Notes: a model not told the origin generated them from the sequence alone. 64,000 bases of DNA from Artemisia argyi (GCA_030686995.1 CM060693.1:112823228-112887227); one strand, 5' to 3'. Shown: positions 45,763 through 58,701, counted from the first letter of the stretch. Numbers and translations: made by a program.

Positions 45763-48577
45763 TCAAAGAGGAGGAAGAAAGAGGCAGTAATTAGTGTAGA
45801 TTAGGAGTAGTATACCTCAGTCTCATGTATTAGCTTAATTTCTAAACTCTATTGTAATCTTTTGTTAAAATCATTGTATTAAGTATTTTTAGTGTGTACC
45901 AAACTCATTTTAATCATTAATTTCAGATTTTCAGTTCTAGTTTCCAAGTTTGTAATTTTAATTTAAAATTTCAATTTCTTAGTGAAGTATTGAATTATGT
46001 TGCTCAGTGTTGTTGTAAGCTCACATTAGCTTATTTATAAGCCTTTTTAAGTATTTGCAGCCTTAAAAACCAAGTGTCAATTAGTTTCATGAAATATCTT
46101 TTATTTACATAAAAGTTCTAATATTTCTTTGAAAAAATTAAAAAGAAGAAAAAGAAGAAGGAAAGAAGCAGTGGATGTGGTTTAGAATCTCAGGGAGATA
46201 GTAGGAGACTAGTGGTTATCTGTTTTTGGCTTTGAGCACAAAGGCTCAGTGTAAGTTCTTTTCAGTCTCAAGTACCCATTCCTAATTGTGCACTTATTAG
46301 CTGTGGTTGCCCCTTGTTGTTGTTTAAATCTACTTATTTGTTCTTGTTTTAGGTTAATGTAAGCTTCAATTCAGTTTCATGTTGGTAGAATCCTATTTGA
46401 CTCACAAATCTTTCAAACAGTCAAAATAAAGGGGTGTTTGGATTAGTGGTGTGTAAGGTTATTCTGTTGTTGATTTATTGTTGTTTGGGTATTAGTACAA
46501 TCCATTAGGCTAATATAGGTCAAGTAAAGTTTCTAAACCAAGTCCCTTTTATAAAAAAGTCAAAATCACAAGGAATACCCCCTCACAGTTAACTGTGTGG
46601 GGTTTTGAATCCACAAACCCTCATTTTAGCTTATCTGTGGTGGTTTTAGCTTAATTTAGGTTTACTCTAGGTTTATTACAAATATTCTAGCTTATATGGT
46701 TCATCCGAAGTTCACTTAAGTCAAGATTTCAAGTTTTATCAAAAAGTCAAAAGTCACCATTTTCAGAAAATCATTATTTGCAAGATTTGTCTAGAATTTT
46801 GTATAAGGTTTCAGACCTTTTGCTTTTTAGGAATCATAGTCTACCAGCTCAACTTTGAGTTCCCCTCTTTGTTATATTTTTAGGATTTTTCTGTGGGCCC
46901 CACCATTGCCCCAAAGCCAAGTGCAGGGGGAGGATATCCCCTGCACACCACCACTGCAGTCCCACACCACCACTTTTGGCGGTGTTTTCTGACCTCCCTA
47001 GTGGGCCCCACTAGGTGTTCTTGGTTGCATTGGGTTGCCCTACCAGCTGAGAACCAAGATCAAAAGGTAGTTTGAGCTCAGGTGCCTTTGCCCCCCCCCC
47101 CCTTTTTAGACCCTACAAGTTTGTCCCTTTTTCTGTGTTGAGCAAGGTGCACAATTGGCTTATTTTACTGCTTATTGCTTATTCAGGGAATCTTTTTTGT
47201 TTGTATTAGCTTATTTCAACTTTTTTAACTTGTTTGAATCCTAATCCATCCCTGGTTTCAGCTTGAAGGTTATTTCATAGCTTTTAGCTTTGACAGTTGA
47301 CCAAAGTCAACTGTCAAGCTCATAAGCCCTCAAATAGCTTATTTTTGATTTCCAAAAAGGTTGCTTTTGTAAAAATTTCATGTTTTTAGTTGTAAAATAG
47401 TTTTATAAAAGAAAATTCCAAAAAATCTAAATTTAAAATAAGTGATAGTTTCTATTTAATGTAATTTAAATCTTAATTTTCCTTTTTAGATTTTTATTAA
47501 GCACTTGGCATTTTTATATTTTTCTTAAATTCCTTTTATGTTAAAGTAATTTTAGTAATTTTCTCAGATTTTTATTTTGTCATTTAGTATTTATTAGATT
47601 TAATATTATTTTAATTAATAATTATGTTTTAAATTGCATAATTGGTTTTTATATAGTAAACCGTAGTTTTTATATTTTTCCTAGCTTTTATATGTTGTAA
47701 AATAATTTTAGAAATTTTCTTCTAATTTCTACTGTTCATTTGCTTGTTTTTATAATTTATTTAGTTTAATTAGTAACTAATTAATATTTAATATAATAAT
47801 TAGTAAAATAGTGTAAAAACTTATAAAATAAACTTTTTATAATTTTTTAGGATTCCTGTGATGGTTAATTAGATTTGTAAAATTTTTCTTAATTTTCTAA
47901 GCCTTTTTAGTATTTTTAATAATTCTAATTAGTTTAATTAGGTAATTAATATATAATTAGTAATTAATTAATATAAAAACCACAAAAAGACAAAAATACA
48001 TATTTTTAGTTTTAAAAATTTTTTTTAGTTATTTTATAATTTTAGAAATTTAATTTTCATTTTTCTAGTATTAAATTAATATTATATTGTATTTAAGTAT
48101 TTTAAATATTAAAAATTAGTATTAAATAGTATTTAATTAATAATAAATAATTGAATAGTGTAAAAATTCATTTTCTTTTTCTAAAAATTTTCTTTTATCC
48201 TTAGGTTTGTAAAAAAGTCATTTTCACCCCTGGGGGTTTTCAGATTTCAGTTTTTACTTTTTATTTCGTACGTTCGCGTAAATTTAATCTGAACGTACGC
48301 GTTTTTAGGTTTTAAACGTTTCTGGTTTTTCCAAATTTCCAAACTTGTCTATATAGCTTATTTAAGCTATTTCTTTGTAGATTCCTTAGTATAACCAATC
48401 TCAAACCCTTTTCCCTCCAAATTCACCCGATCACAAACCCGTTTGATAACCATCCACACCTCGTCGGGACATAACGACCCGGGGAAACACTATACTACCC
48501 GGAAGCATTGACTCTAGGCAGTTTGACCTTGTTGACCATCACTTGGTCAATTTAGGTTGACTGTTTAGCACCAATCA

Positions 48578-48600
48578 AAATTTTGGCGCCGCTGCTGGGG
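48578..48600 (+). promoter_or_regulatory. Element A primer-binding site
   Basis: AAATTTTGGCGCCGCTGCTG follows the LTR end CCAATCA. TGGCGCCGCTGC is the tRNA-Asp-type primer site known from Athila/Tat gypsy elements. Confidence 0.8.
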
Positions 48601-48873
48601 AGGTTGTGCGCGTTTTTCTAAAAACGGTTTGCTGATTAGTGCTTTTGGAATTCAATCCTTTGAATATTTACCATCCTTGTTCATATTATCTTCTTATTTT
48701 CTTATAAAAACAAAACTGTTCCTGAAAACTTTTTAAACTCAGTTTTCAACGAACACAGAAACACAAAAACATTTTCTTTCTTATTTGTACAAAATGTTTA
48801 TCCAAAAATCCAAAAATATTCATCTTTACCCTCTCATAACTTTGATTCTTCATCCCTACCCCTCTATGAACTT

Positions 48874-50823
48874 TTGATTCTTTCTATGTCTCATCCACAC
48901 CTTCTTATTTGCCATTGGTGTGGTAATCCTTATAATGGTGGCAATTGCCCCAACTGTGGCATGGTAGAGTCAGGAAACGGGTCTGTCTATAACCAGGATC
49001 CCTATTCCTACCATGACACAACTGATTTATTCCATCAGCTACCACACCATGATACTTAGCAGTTTTACTGTTGTGAGTACTGTGGTGGTTCACACTACAG
49101 TTCTGATTGTCAATCGGGAAACACACTTGTCTATGAGCAGTTCCCTGATAACAATTATAACTCAAGCACATACAACCCACAGCCACATCAGTTTTACTGT
49201 TGTGAGTACTGTGGAGGTCCACACTCTAGCTCGGATTGTCAAACAAGGAATCCATTTCCTTGTAACAATTACGACTATTCGTTTTCAGACCCACCTCTAC
49301 AGTACCAAATGATCCAATCAACTCCTCATGATACTGAGCAAGACCTTTTACTAAAGGCTCTTGATATATTGAAAGAACTTAAGGAGGAGTGGAATAGCAC
49401 ATCATTTCAAAATGCTCCTAGTTTTTCTTGTGTATATTGTGGGGGTCCTCATGATGATTATCAATGTCAACCTTTCGGTTTTGACAAATCCCCATCCCCA
49501 CAATGTTCTTTCATTCAAAATTCACATGAGAAATCCATGGAAGAATTGCTAGCTGAAGAGCAGGCTGCTAGAATAAATTCCCAAGATGCCTATGAAAAAT
49601 CTATTAGGGAATCAATTGCTAGAGAAAATGCAGCCAAGTCTAGCTCTCAGTTCTGTTTTATTCCTGATGACAGTGATGATGAAGATACTCTTGATATTCT
49701 TCAATTTTATAAAACTTCATCAAGTTCATCAGTTGATATCCCAGCAGTTGAGATTCCTTCTCAAACAACTGCTATCACACCCGAGGTTCCCACTCACTCT
49801 CTGAGCATGGGGGACGAGCATCTTGACACTGTTCCTGATAAGGAATCGGACGAATTAATAAAGTCTAGTGTTGAGATCCTTGTCCCAATCCCAGGAGAGT
49901 CACAGGGAACTTTTGATCATGTGTGTGATTTACCTTCACTTCTTGAGTGTTCAAACGATCATTTTGAGACTTTCTCAGATTTTAATGATGATTGTACATC
50001 TCATGGAGACATTGAGTTTATTGAGGCATCAGTTCCACATTCTGATGTTGATCCTCTTCTTGAGGAATTCGCCGATGAACTTACTCACATCAATCCACTT
50101 TCATCGGAAAGTGATGATGGTCTTCTCGACTTTGAAGCCGATCTAGGAGAAATTGAAAGTCTCTTATATCATGATCCGTCACTCAATTCTTATCCCAGCA
50201 GTCCAATAGAGAATAATAATCACTTTGTTCCTGAAGCATTCAATACTACTCTCACCAATCCTCTATTTGAATTCGAATCTGAATTCACTTTGGTTTCTGA
50301 TAATCCAATCTTTGGTATTCGAAATGAGGATTGTGATGAGTCTATTCCGGAACATGAGTTCACAGATTCAAATCTTGTGAATGATTCTCTTCATGAGGAG
50401 TTCTCCGGTGAACTCACTCATCATATCATCACTCCTCCGGAGTATGATAGCCCGGGGGGAGATACACTCAATCATGAGGATTTGCAAATTCCCACCCACC
50501 CTCCCGGGATGTTTTTGAGCTTAACCCTTAAAATCCAAATTCAGGCTAATGAGCCTGCTCTCGAGGAAGAAGATCAAAACAAGATTTTCATCATGGTTTT
50601 CTTCCTTTTCTTCACCTATAAGGTGACTTCCTCTCTTCTTCACTCCTTCGGGAATGAAGATACTATATTTGACCCTGGCATTTTCATTTACCATTATCTT
50701 GAGCCGGGATTATATCTCATCGGTGTGGAACTTTCACGTGCTTCAAATGTTTGTCCAAACATCTTGAATGAAAGTCCGATGGAGATTGTTTCTTCCACAT
50801 CATGCTTCCCCAAGGACCAATGA
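48874..50823 (+). pseudogene. Zinc-knuckle/acidic/hydrophobic element protein (A)
   Basis: One frame of 649 codons is broken only by TAG at 49057-49059; the copy in element B has CAG (Gln) there. The N-terminus (MILSMSHPHLLICHWC) has a zinc ribbon CX2CX8CX2C (residues 13-28), then three CX2CX3HX4C knuckles (CEYCGGSHYSSDC, CEYCGGPHSSSDC, CVYCGGPHDDYQC). A long acidic, Ser-rich region (HSLSMGDEHLDTVP...) follows, and near the end a hydrophobic segment IFIMVFFLFFTYKV that could span a membrane. The last residues CFPKDQ resemble the gypsy integrase tail TFPKDN. From memory, similar proteins are predicted in Tanacetum. Function unknown; nucleic-acid binding is inferred. Confidence 0.75.
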
Positions 50824-51046
50824 ATTCGGGGTCGAGTCAAGCTAGCGACTCGGTAAACAAAAACAGTAGCATGCTTATAGGGTTTTCACCCTAAGTGTGG
50901 GGGAGTTACCCCTGCTATGGTTACCAATAAAGTGAAAACAAAAATGGTGTTTCCACATTTAGCTTGTAATGTTGCCCTTTTACGTTCAAAGAGTCGGCAT
51001 AATAGCCGGGGCTTTGAATATTGAGGACAATATTCATTCTAAGTGT

Positions 51047-51073
51047 GTGGGGGTGTGGGGGGGGGGGGGGGGG
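51047..51073 (+). repeat. Expanded polypurine-like G run
   Basis: AAGTGTGTGGGGGTGTGGGG extends into G(17). It follows ATTGAGGACAATATTC and has the same AGTGTGGGGG core as the true polypurine tract at 51647. Confidence 0.7.
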
Positions 51074-51198
51074 TATTTCGCTATTCTAGCGAATTTTATC
51101 ACATTTTACTATCTAGTACCCCCGTTTTTGGCCAAAATCTAAAAAATTAAAAAAAAAAAAAAATCACTTGAGTTCAAAATTTTTTGTGGTTATCAGTC

Positions 51199-51600
51199 CG
51201 CCTTGTCTAAACGACAAAAGGAGTGGCTAATCCAGGAGCAAACGGCTCTTGGTAAAGATATATCAAATCCGTTGACGGCTTGCAATTTGCCCAAAATTGT
51301 ATGGTACCTCAACTCGCCATATCCTTAAAAGTGTATGAGTTGGCTAGCCCGCAAGATTATGGCTTATGGTAAAGGCAGTGGAAAAACCATAATTGGTAAT
51401 CAGCTCACCAAGATGTTGACTATTCCATCAAGAGTTGGCTAGTCCAGAAGCAAACGGCTTTTGGTAAAGACAAATCAAATCCGTTGACAGCTGGTGATTT
51501 GCTCAAAATCACATGGTTATCAAGTGGTCCATAGTTCTTACTTGAACTGATACATTTGGCTACTCCAGAAGTAATGGCTTTTGGTAAAGAGATTAAAATC
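51199..51600 (+). repeat. About 100-bp imperfect tandem repeats in 3' tail
   Basis: Four units share the phrase GAGT(T)GGCTA-TCCAGAAGC followed by AACGGCTTTTGGTAAAG (about 51220, 51338, 51431 and 51555). The same array is present inverted in element B at 55555-55965. Noncoding. Confidence 0.7.
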
Positions 51601-51646
51601 CATTAAATTTTCAAAACAGTTTATTGCTAGGGACTAGCAATATTTT

Positions 51647-51658
51647 AGTGTGGGGGAT
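51647..51658 (+). promoter_or_regulatory. Element A polypurine tract
   Basis: AGTGTGGGGGAT directly precedes the 3' LTR start TGATGAG. Element B has AGTGTAGGGGAT in the same place (minus strand, 55515-55504). Confidence 0.8.
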
Positions 51659-52391
51659 TGATGAGTGCTTAAACACTCATCATTTTTTGTCATTCTAAAC
51701 TGCAAAAAATACAAAAACACTCAGAAATGCATCAAAATACTGAAAATATTCCAAAATTGTGTTTTATAGGTTTTAGATGCAAAAAGAGTAAAAACAGATG
51801 AAAAACGTACAAAGTTTGCAAAATTGGCAGTTTCAGTCCCCCAACTTTCATAAAATGTCAAAACTAGTCCCTGAATATTAAAAATATGGAAAATTATCAC
51901 CAAAGGTCCTTTTAAAATCATAAGTTGTCATATTTAGTCCTTTGGTGAAAAATCTCAAAAGTTTTGGAAATTTATAATTTTGGTCCCTAGAGTTTCAAAC
52001 TTTGACAGATTTGGTCCCTGGTGGGATATTTTTGAAGGAAAAATCATTTTTGGTCCTTGTTCTATTCATATTTGGCAGGAATGATCCTTGGGTGAAAAAT
52101 TCGAGAAATTACAGTTTAGGTCCCTAAAGTTTCACAAGTTGGCAGTTTTGGTCCCTAGAATTTCAAAAGTGGAAAAATATCAAAATAGGACTGTGTACTA
52201 TTCTAGATTGGCAATTTACACCCTTGTGATAACTTTGGAAGATTAACAACTTCAGCCCTCCACTTTTACTAAATTACATGAATGGTCCTTGTGATTAAAC
52301 TTAAAACCAAATGGACCCTTGATATTAAAACAAACCAACCAAACTAATCCTAATCCAATAACCAACCTGGTCCACACCCTTAGCCCACTTA
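51659..52391 (+). repeat. Element A 3' LTR, first part
   Basis: Matches 44684-45417 nearly base for base. It ends within CCACTTA, where it switches to element B sequence. The three bases TTA (52389-52391) fit both sides. Confidence 0.85.
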
Positions 52392-55300
52392 TTCTAATTA
52401 TTAATTAATTACCAATTAAACTATTTAAATTATAAAAACTAGTAAATGAACAATAAAAATTATAAGAAAATTTCTAAAAATGTTTTACAACATATAAAAG
52501 CTAGAAAAAATATAAAAACGAGGTGTTACTTTGTAAAAACTAATTATGCTATTTAAAACTTAAGTATTGAATAATTATTAATAAAACTAATTTTAATTCT
52601 AATAAATACTAAATGACAAAATAAAAATCTGAGAAAATTATTAAAAATACTTTAATATAAAAGGAAATTAATAAAAATATAAAAATATAGGTTACTTAAT
52701 AAAAATCTAAAAATGAAAATGAAAATTTAAATTATATTAAATAGAAACTATCACTTATTTTAATATTTGATTTTCTGGATTTTTCTTTTAGAATACTATT
52801 TTATATCTAAAAACAACTAACTTTTATAAAAACAACTATTTTAGAACTTAATAATAAGCACTGTGAGAGCTTAATAGCTTCACAGTTGACTTTGGTTGAC
52901 CAAACAAGCAAATAAGCTCAAATGAGCTTAAGTGGGACCCACCATGGTTGAATCTGGTTCAAATGAGTTAAGCAAATAAGTTTAAGCAAGAAAAAGCAAT
53001 AAGTGTTCACAGAATAAGCTAATAAGCTCAAAATAAGCACTTGGTTTCTTATTACTCAACTGAAAATGGGACAGATTTGATTGCTTAATTCAGGTGGGGT
53101 CCACTAAGTCCTAGGTCAAACAATTGGTCAAATCTTAAAGCCTGGTAGGAGGGGGTTGGGAGAACCCAAATTGGATTAGTGGGACCCACTGAGGTGGTCA
53201 CAAACCACCACCAAAGTTGGTGGTGTGGGACTGTGGTGGCTGCAGCAGGGCAATACCTTGCCCTGCAAGTGTGTTGCTTGGGGTGTGGGGCCCAGTATAA
53301 AAATCCCAAAAATACAAGCTATGTGGGATACTGAAGTAGAGGTGGTAGACAACAAGTAGGAACAAGTTTCAAGTCCTAAATCCTTATACAAAATTCAAAA
53401 CAATTTCCCCAATATTTGGAAAAACTGAGTTTATGCCAATTTAACTTTTTGATTGAACTAGTTATTTTGACTTTTATGAGTTTTGAACCTAATCTATTGA
53501 CTGATTTAGTTATAATAGGCTATATTAAGACTAATCAAAGTTACTTTAACAACTTATGAAGAGATTTGAGTGAGTATAGATCCTAATGACCAAACAGTTA
53601 ACTGTTTTGCAATATTGGACGTGATTTTGACTTTCTGTTAAATACTACTAAATTTCATGACTTACAAGAACTAGTTTGACCCTATGTGAGTTATGACAAC
53701 CATTAATACCAACAAAAACAGACTAGAGCATGCAAAGCACATCAATGCCAAACACCCCTTTACAGAAGGTTTATACTAACTCAACTAGGATTAGACCTTA
53801 AAATACCTAACTACTAATCTTAACCAACTTAATAAACTATATTTAAGACTAATTAAGCAGTAAAATGCAACTACTAATGATAAGAAAAGTTAATTGCAAA
53901 AATCAAACTAGTGACTTACAAGTGGTATATGACTGAGAGTTTAGAAACCAAGGAACCAACCTACAACCTAATAGCTTCCCAACAAGCTTTTTATACTAGA
54001 ACAACCATCATCCATAATCCAAGCTGCTTCATTCTTCTTGAATAATTTTTTTTATTTTCCTTTTATTTTTCTTTGATTTTCTTGATTTTTGAGTTTTATA
54101 GAATTATTAAACTAAACTGATTATAATGGAATAAAAACTTAAGAAAGCTTGCAATTAAGCTATGATGAGCTTAAATAAACACTGATTAACAACTTAACAA
54201 CACTGAGTGAAATTGTCAGTTTCACTTGAGATTGCCAAACTTGAATTTATTGAGCAACACTGAGATTAAAGGTTTAAGATGATTCAAAATATATTTAATT
54301 AACTGAAGATAATTTAATTTAACTGAAATTACAACTTTAAAATAAAATTACACTACATATGATTGAATTACACTAAAACTAATCTAATAATCTCTCCTCC
54401 CTGCTTCTTTCTTCTTTATATTGGACTTATAGGGTTTGTGGGACCCACTGGACAATTTCCTACCACAAATTAGAGCCCTTGGATGACTGATGAATCCTAT
54501 CCGTTTAAAAGTGCTTTTTGGCGCCAAAAGGTGGAATTGGTAGCGTGTGAGGATTTCCAGGGCAATTAATGGGTTTGGGAGGTTGTGTGAGGTGGAGAGA
54601 CAGGTGGGAGATAGTTTGGAGGCCAAGTTGTGGTGAAACCAGAGAGGTGGAAGGGTGGTTTTGGTTGCAGTGGTGTGAGGGAGAGGGATGAATAGTGTAG
54701 GCGGTTTGGGTGGGGTTTGACCATTTGACCCTGGTTTAATATTTTAAGGGGATTGGGTGGGCTTTTGTAACTTTGGGCCTTGGGGAGTTAAGGGTGGGCT
54801 GGTGATGGTTTGTATTTGGGTTTGGTTTTGGGTTAATATTATTAAGGGTCCGTTTGTATTTGTAGAAATGAAAACCATAGGGACCAAAACTATAAATTGC
54901 AGAAATTTGAGGGGTAGGTTGTGTAATATTTCCAAAGTTAAACAAGGGACTAAACTTGCCAATATTGAATACCCCAAGGACCAATAATGATAATTATTTT
55001 CCATTTTAATATTTCTAGGGACCTTTTCTGTAATTTATGAAACTTCAGGGACCAATTATGTAATTTCACCAAACTTCACACCAAGGACCATTCCTGCAAA
55101 AGATTAATAGCACAAGGACCAAAATTAATTTTCTCAAAGTGTTTTACATCCCAGGATCCATTTATGTCAATTTCCAAAGTATAGGGACTAAACTTGTAAT
55201 TTTGTGAAACTTTGCACCAAAGGACTAAATATGTAACTTTGTGATTAAAAAGGACCTTTGGTGACTTTTTCATGTTTTTAGAATAACCAGGGACTAGTTT

Positions 55301-55503
55301 TAACAACTTTTGAAACTTGAGGGACTGAAACTGCCAATTATGCAAACTTTGTACGTTTATTATCTGTTTTTGATTATTTTGCATTTGAAACATATAAAAC
55401 ACACTTATAAGATATTTTAAGTATTTTGATGCATATTTGAGTGTTTTTGGATGTTTTGGCAGCTCAGATTAGTATAAAATGATGAGTATTTAGACACTCA
55501 TCA
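52389..55503 (-). repeat. Element B 3' LTR, truncated
   Basis: About 3.1 kb nearly identical by eye to 59487-62601. It starts (minus) TGATGAGTG at 55503. Frames found in both copies are duplicates of LTR sequence, not genes. Confidence 0.88.
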
Positions 55504-55554
55504 ATCCCCTACACTAAACTATTGCTAGTCCCTAGCAATCTTTTGAGAAAAACT

Positions 55555-55965
55555 TAATGGATTTGAAAAACTCTTTACCAAAAGCCATCACTTCTGGAGT
55601 ATCCAAATGTATCGACTCAAATAAGAACTATGGTCCACCTGATAACCATGTGATTTTGAGCAAACCAACAGCTGTCAACGGATTTGATTTGTCTTTACCA
55701 AAAGCCGTTTGCTTCTGGACTAACCAACTCTTGATGGAATAGTCAACATCTTGGTGAGCTGATTACCAATTATGGATTTTCCACTGCCTTTACCACAAGC
55801 CATAATCTTGTGGGCTAGCCAACTCATTCGCTTTATGGGATATGGCGAGTTGAGGTACCATACAATTTTTGGCAAATTGCAAGCCATCAACGGTTTTGAG
55901 ATATCTTTACCAAGAGCCGTTTGCTCCTGGATTAGCCAATCCTTATGTGAGTTAGACATGGCGGA
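55555..55965 (-). repeat. Element B 3'-tail tandem repeats
   Basis: Inverted counterpart of 51199-51600. On the minus strand the units share TTGGTTAGTCCAGAAGC and AACGGCTTTTGGTAAAG. On the plus strand this appears as CTTTACCAAAAGCCGTTTGC. Confidence 0.7.
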
Positions 55966-56307
55966 CTGATAACCATTTATTGCGTTCTAAGTGAGAAAAA
56001 ATTTTAAAATTTTGGCTAAAATGGGGGTTCTTGATGGAACATGTGTTTAAATTCGTTAGAATAACGAATCTCCCCCCACACTTAGAACTGAATATTGTCC
56101 TCAATATTCAAAATACCGGGTGTTAAACCGACACTTAGAACGTAAGAAGGAAAATACTCCTAGCCTTTATTTAAGTTTATGTACATACACACATTTTTTT
56201 TTTTTTTTTTTTTGTTTAGGATATATACATATATACAATATGTGGGTTAGTATCTCCCCCACACTAGGGTGGTACACACGGGTGAAAACCCATGTTCAGC
56301 TACTGTT

Positions 56308-56408
56308 TTTGATTTCCGAGTCGCTAGCTTGACTCAACCTCGAATTAAATTGTTCATGAGGAAGCTACTGTTTTTGATAACCGAGTCGCTAGCTTGACTC
56401 GACCCCGA
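56308..56408 (-). repeat. Duplicated GAGTCAAGCTAGCGACTCGG block
   Basis: GAGTCAAGCTAGCGACTCGG occurs twice on the minus strand (near 56337 and 56401). Element A and the gypsy element have one copy each after their stop codons. GAGTC...GACTC also makes a small hairpin. Confidence 0.65.
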
Positions 56409-56535
56409 ATTCATTGGTTCATGGGGAAGTAAGTGGACTAAACAATCTCCATCGGACTTTCATTCAAGATGTTTGGATAAACATTTGAAGCACGTGAAAG
56501 TTCCACACCGATGAGATATACAAAGAGACCCTGGC

Positions 56536-58411
56536 TCATAATTTATAAATGAGAATGCCGGGGTCAAAGATAATGTCCTCACTCCCGAAAGAGTGAAGAA
56601 CAGGAGAAGCCACGGGATATATGAAGAAAAGAAAGAAAGTCATGATAAATATCATAATTAACTCCTCATCTTCAATAGGAGAATTCATTGTTTCATGAAT
56701 CTCCTCTTTTAAGCTCGTTTGATCAAGACATATTATGGGTATGTCTAGATCAAAATAAAAGTTATCATATTCCGGTGGAGATATGATATGAGTGAGTTCA
56801 AAGGAGAACTCCTCGTAAAGAGAATCATTCACAAGATGTAAATCCGTGAACTCATGTTCCGTTGTGGACTCATCACTATCCTCGATCTGAGTACCAAATA
56901 TTGGGTTATCAGAAATCAAAGTGAATTCAGATTCGAATTCAAATAGAGGATTGGTGATAGTAGTTTTGAATGCTTCGGGAACAATGTGATTAACATTCTC
57001 TACTGGATTGTTGGGATAAGAACTGAGTGAAGGATCATTATTTAAGAGACTTTCCATCTCTTCCAGATCGGCTTCGAAGTCAAAGAGATCATCATTACTT
57101 CCAGATAGAAGTGGAATGATGTGAGTGAGTTCCTCTGTGAAGTCCTCAAGAAGAGGATCAACATCAGAATGAGGCAGTGATGCCTCAACATACTCAATGT
57201 CTCCATAAGATATACAATCATCACTGGAATTAGAGACATTCTCAATTTGATCATTTGGATTATCAGGGGGTAGGGATATCACACATATGATCAAGAATTC
57301 CCTGTGACTCACTTGGGATTGGGACAAGGTTCTCAACACTAGACTTTATGAATTCGTCAAATTCCTTTGCAGGAATTGTGTCAAGATGCTCGTCCCCCAT
57401 GCTCAGAGAGTGAGTGGGAACCTTGTGTGTGATAACATCATACTGAGGGAGCTGAGAAGGAGTAGCATACATGGATTTTATAATTTCCATTTGTTCTGCT
57501 GCTAGTAATTCTCCCATACTCTTTTCTCCCTGTATTTCTATGGAAGGAGTCTCAACTGATGAATTTGATGAGGTATCATCACTTTCATCATCTTCATCGA
57601 GAAAAGCAGCATTTTGAAATTTGGCACGTGTTATAGCTGCTTGTTCTAAGACTAGTAATTCTTCCATGCTTCTTTCGTCTCTAGCTGCCTGTTCTTCTGC
57701 AAGTAATTCCGCGATAGATTTATCACGAGAATATGGAATGAGTGGAGACTGTGGGGGTGTGGATGTGTCAAAACCGGATGTTTCAGAACTAGAACAATGT
57801 TCAGGTTTATAATACGGTTGACATTTGAAATCATCATGAGGACCCCCACAATGTACACAAGAAAAACTTGGTGCATTGTGAAACGAAATATTAGCTAACT
57901 CCTCCTTAAGGTCTTTAAGTTTTTCAAGAACCTCTAGACAAAGGTCTTGCGGGTATTGAGGAGTTGCTTGGATCATTTGGTACTGTGGAGGTGGGTCTTG
58001 AAACGAATAGTCGTAATTGTTGCAAGGAAATGGATTCCCTGTTTGACAATCCGAGCTAAAGTGAGGACCTCCACAGTACTCACAACAGTTGAACTGATGT
58101 GACTGTGAGTCATATGTGTTTGAGTCATAATTGTAATTAGGAACCTGCTCATAGACAAGCGTGCTTCCTGATTGACAATCAGAACTGTAGTATGAACCAC
58201 CACAATACTCACAACAGTTAAACTGCTGAGTCTCATGGTGTGGAAGCTGATGGAATGAATTAGTCATGTCAGGGTAGGAGTAGGGATTCTGGTTATAGAC
58301 AGACCCGTTTCCTGACTCTACCATGCCACAACTGGGGCAATTACCACCATTATAAGGACTACCACACCATTGACAAACAAGAGGGTGAGAATAAGACATA
58401 GAAAGAATCAA
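56536..58411 (-). pseudogene. Zinc-knuckle/acidic/hydrophobic element protein (B)
   Basis: Ortholog of the element A protein. It starts MILSMSYSHPLVCQWC at 58411 with a zinc ribbon, then three knuckles (CEYCGGSYYSSDC, where His is Tyr; CEYCGGPHFSSDC; CVHCGGPHDDFKC). Two LLAEEQAARDERS-like coils and the motif HSLSMGDEHLDTIP follow. A one-base frameshift near 57280 moves the reading to the frame 57339-56536, which goes on through the acidic part to the hydrophobic IMIFIMTFFLFFIYPVASPV. The frame ends early (GILIYKL, stop), and the last about 35 residues of A are out of frame. The Gln that is a stop in A is intact here. Confidence 0.75.
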
Positions 58412-58679
58412 AGGGGGTTTAGGAGGGTGAGAAATGAAGAATCAAAAAGATAGGAGGGTAAAGGTGAATATTTTTGGTATTTTTGAAAATTTTTGTAGTA
58501 ATAATAATAAGGAAAATATTTTTGGGTTTTTGTGTTCGTTGAAAACTAATTTTAAAATGTTTTCGGGAACTGTTTTGTTCTAATATGATAATAATATGAA
58601 CAAGGATGGAGAAATATACAATGAGCGTGTACTCAGATTCACTAATACGCAAAATCGTTTTAGAATAAGCGCACAACCT

Positions 58680-58701
58680 CCCCGGCAGCGGCGCCAAATT
58701 T
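58680..58701 (-). promoter_or_regulatory. Element B primer-binding site
   Basis: On the minus strand AAATTTGGCGCCGCTGCCGG follows the LTR end CCAATCA. The match to the tRNA-Asp-type site TGGCGCCGCTGCC is better than in element A. Confidence 0.85.

Larger units (their letters stand above)
44684..48577 (+). repeat. Element A 5' LTR (3894 bp)
   Basis: Begins TGATGAGTG and ends CCAATCA (TGAT/ATCA termini), with the primer-binding site following. The first 24 bp form a hairpin. 44870-45300 carries repeated GGTCCCTGG-type units. A TATA-like TATATAAG lies at 45755. 46890-47080 is GC-richer, and the last third is very AT-rich. The start recurs at 51659, and 46205-48010 recurs at 62602-64000. Small frames inside are not genes. 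Confidence 0.82.

Noticed and set aside
49013..50146. Overlapping plus frames at 49013-49312, 49586-49804 and 49868-50146
   Set aside because: They are out-of-frame shadows of the zinc-knuckle ORF at 48874-50823, which keeps cysteine and histidine spacing conserved with element B.
53085..55402. Several small frames repeated at 60226-62500
   Set aside because: Both sets lie in the two LTRs of element B; the duplication comes from LTR identity, not gene duplication.
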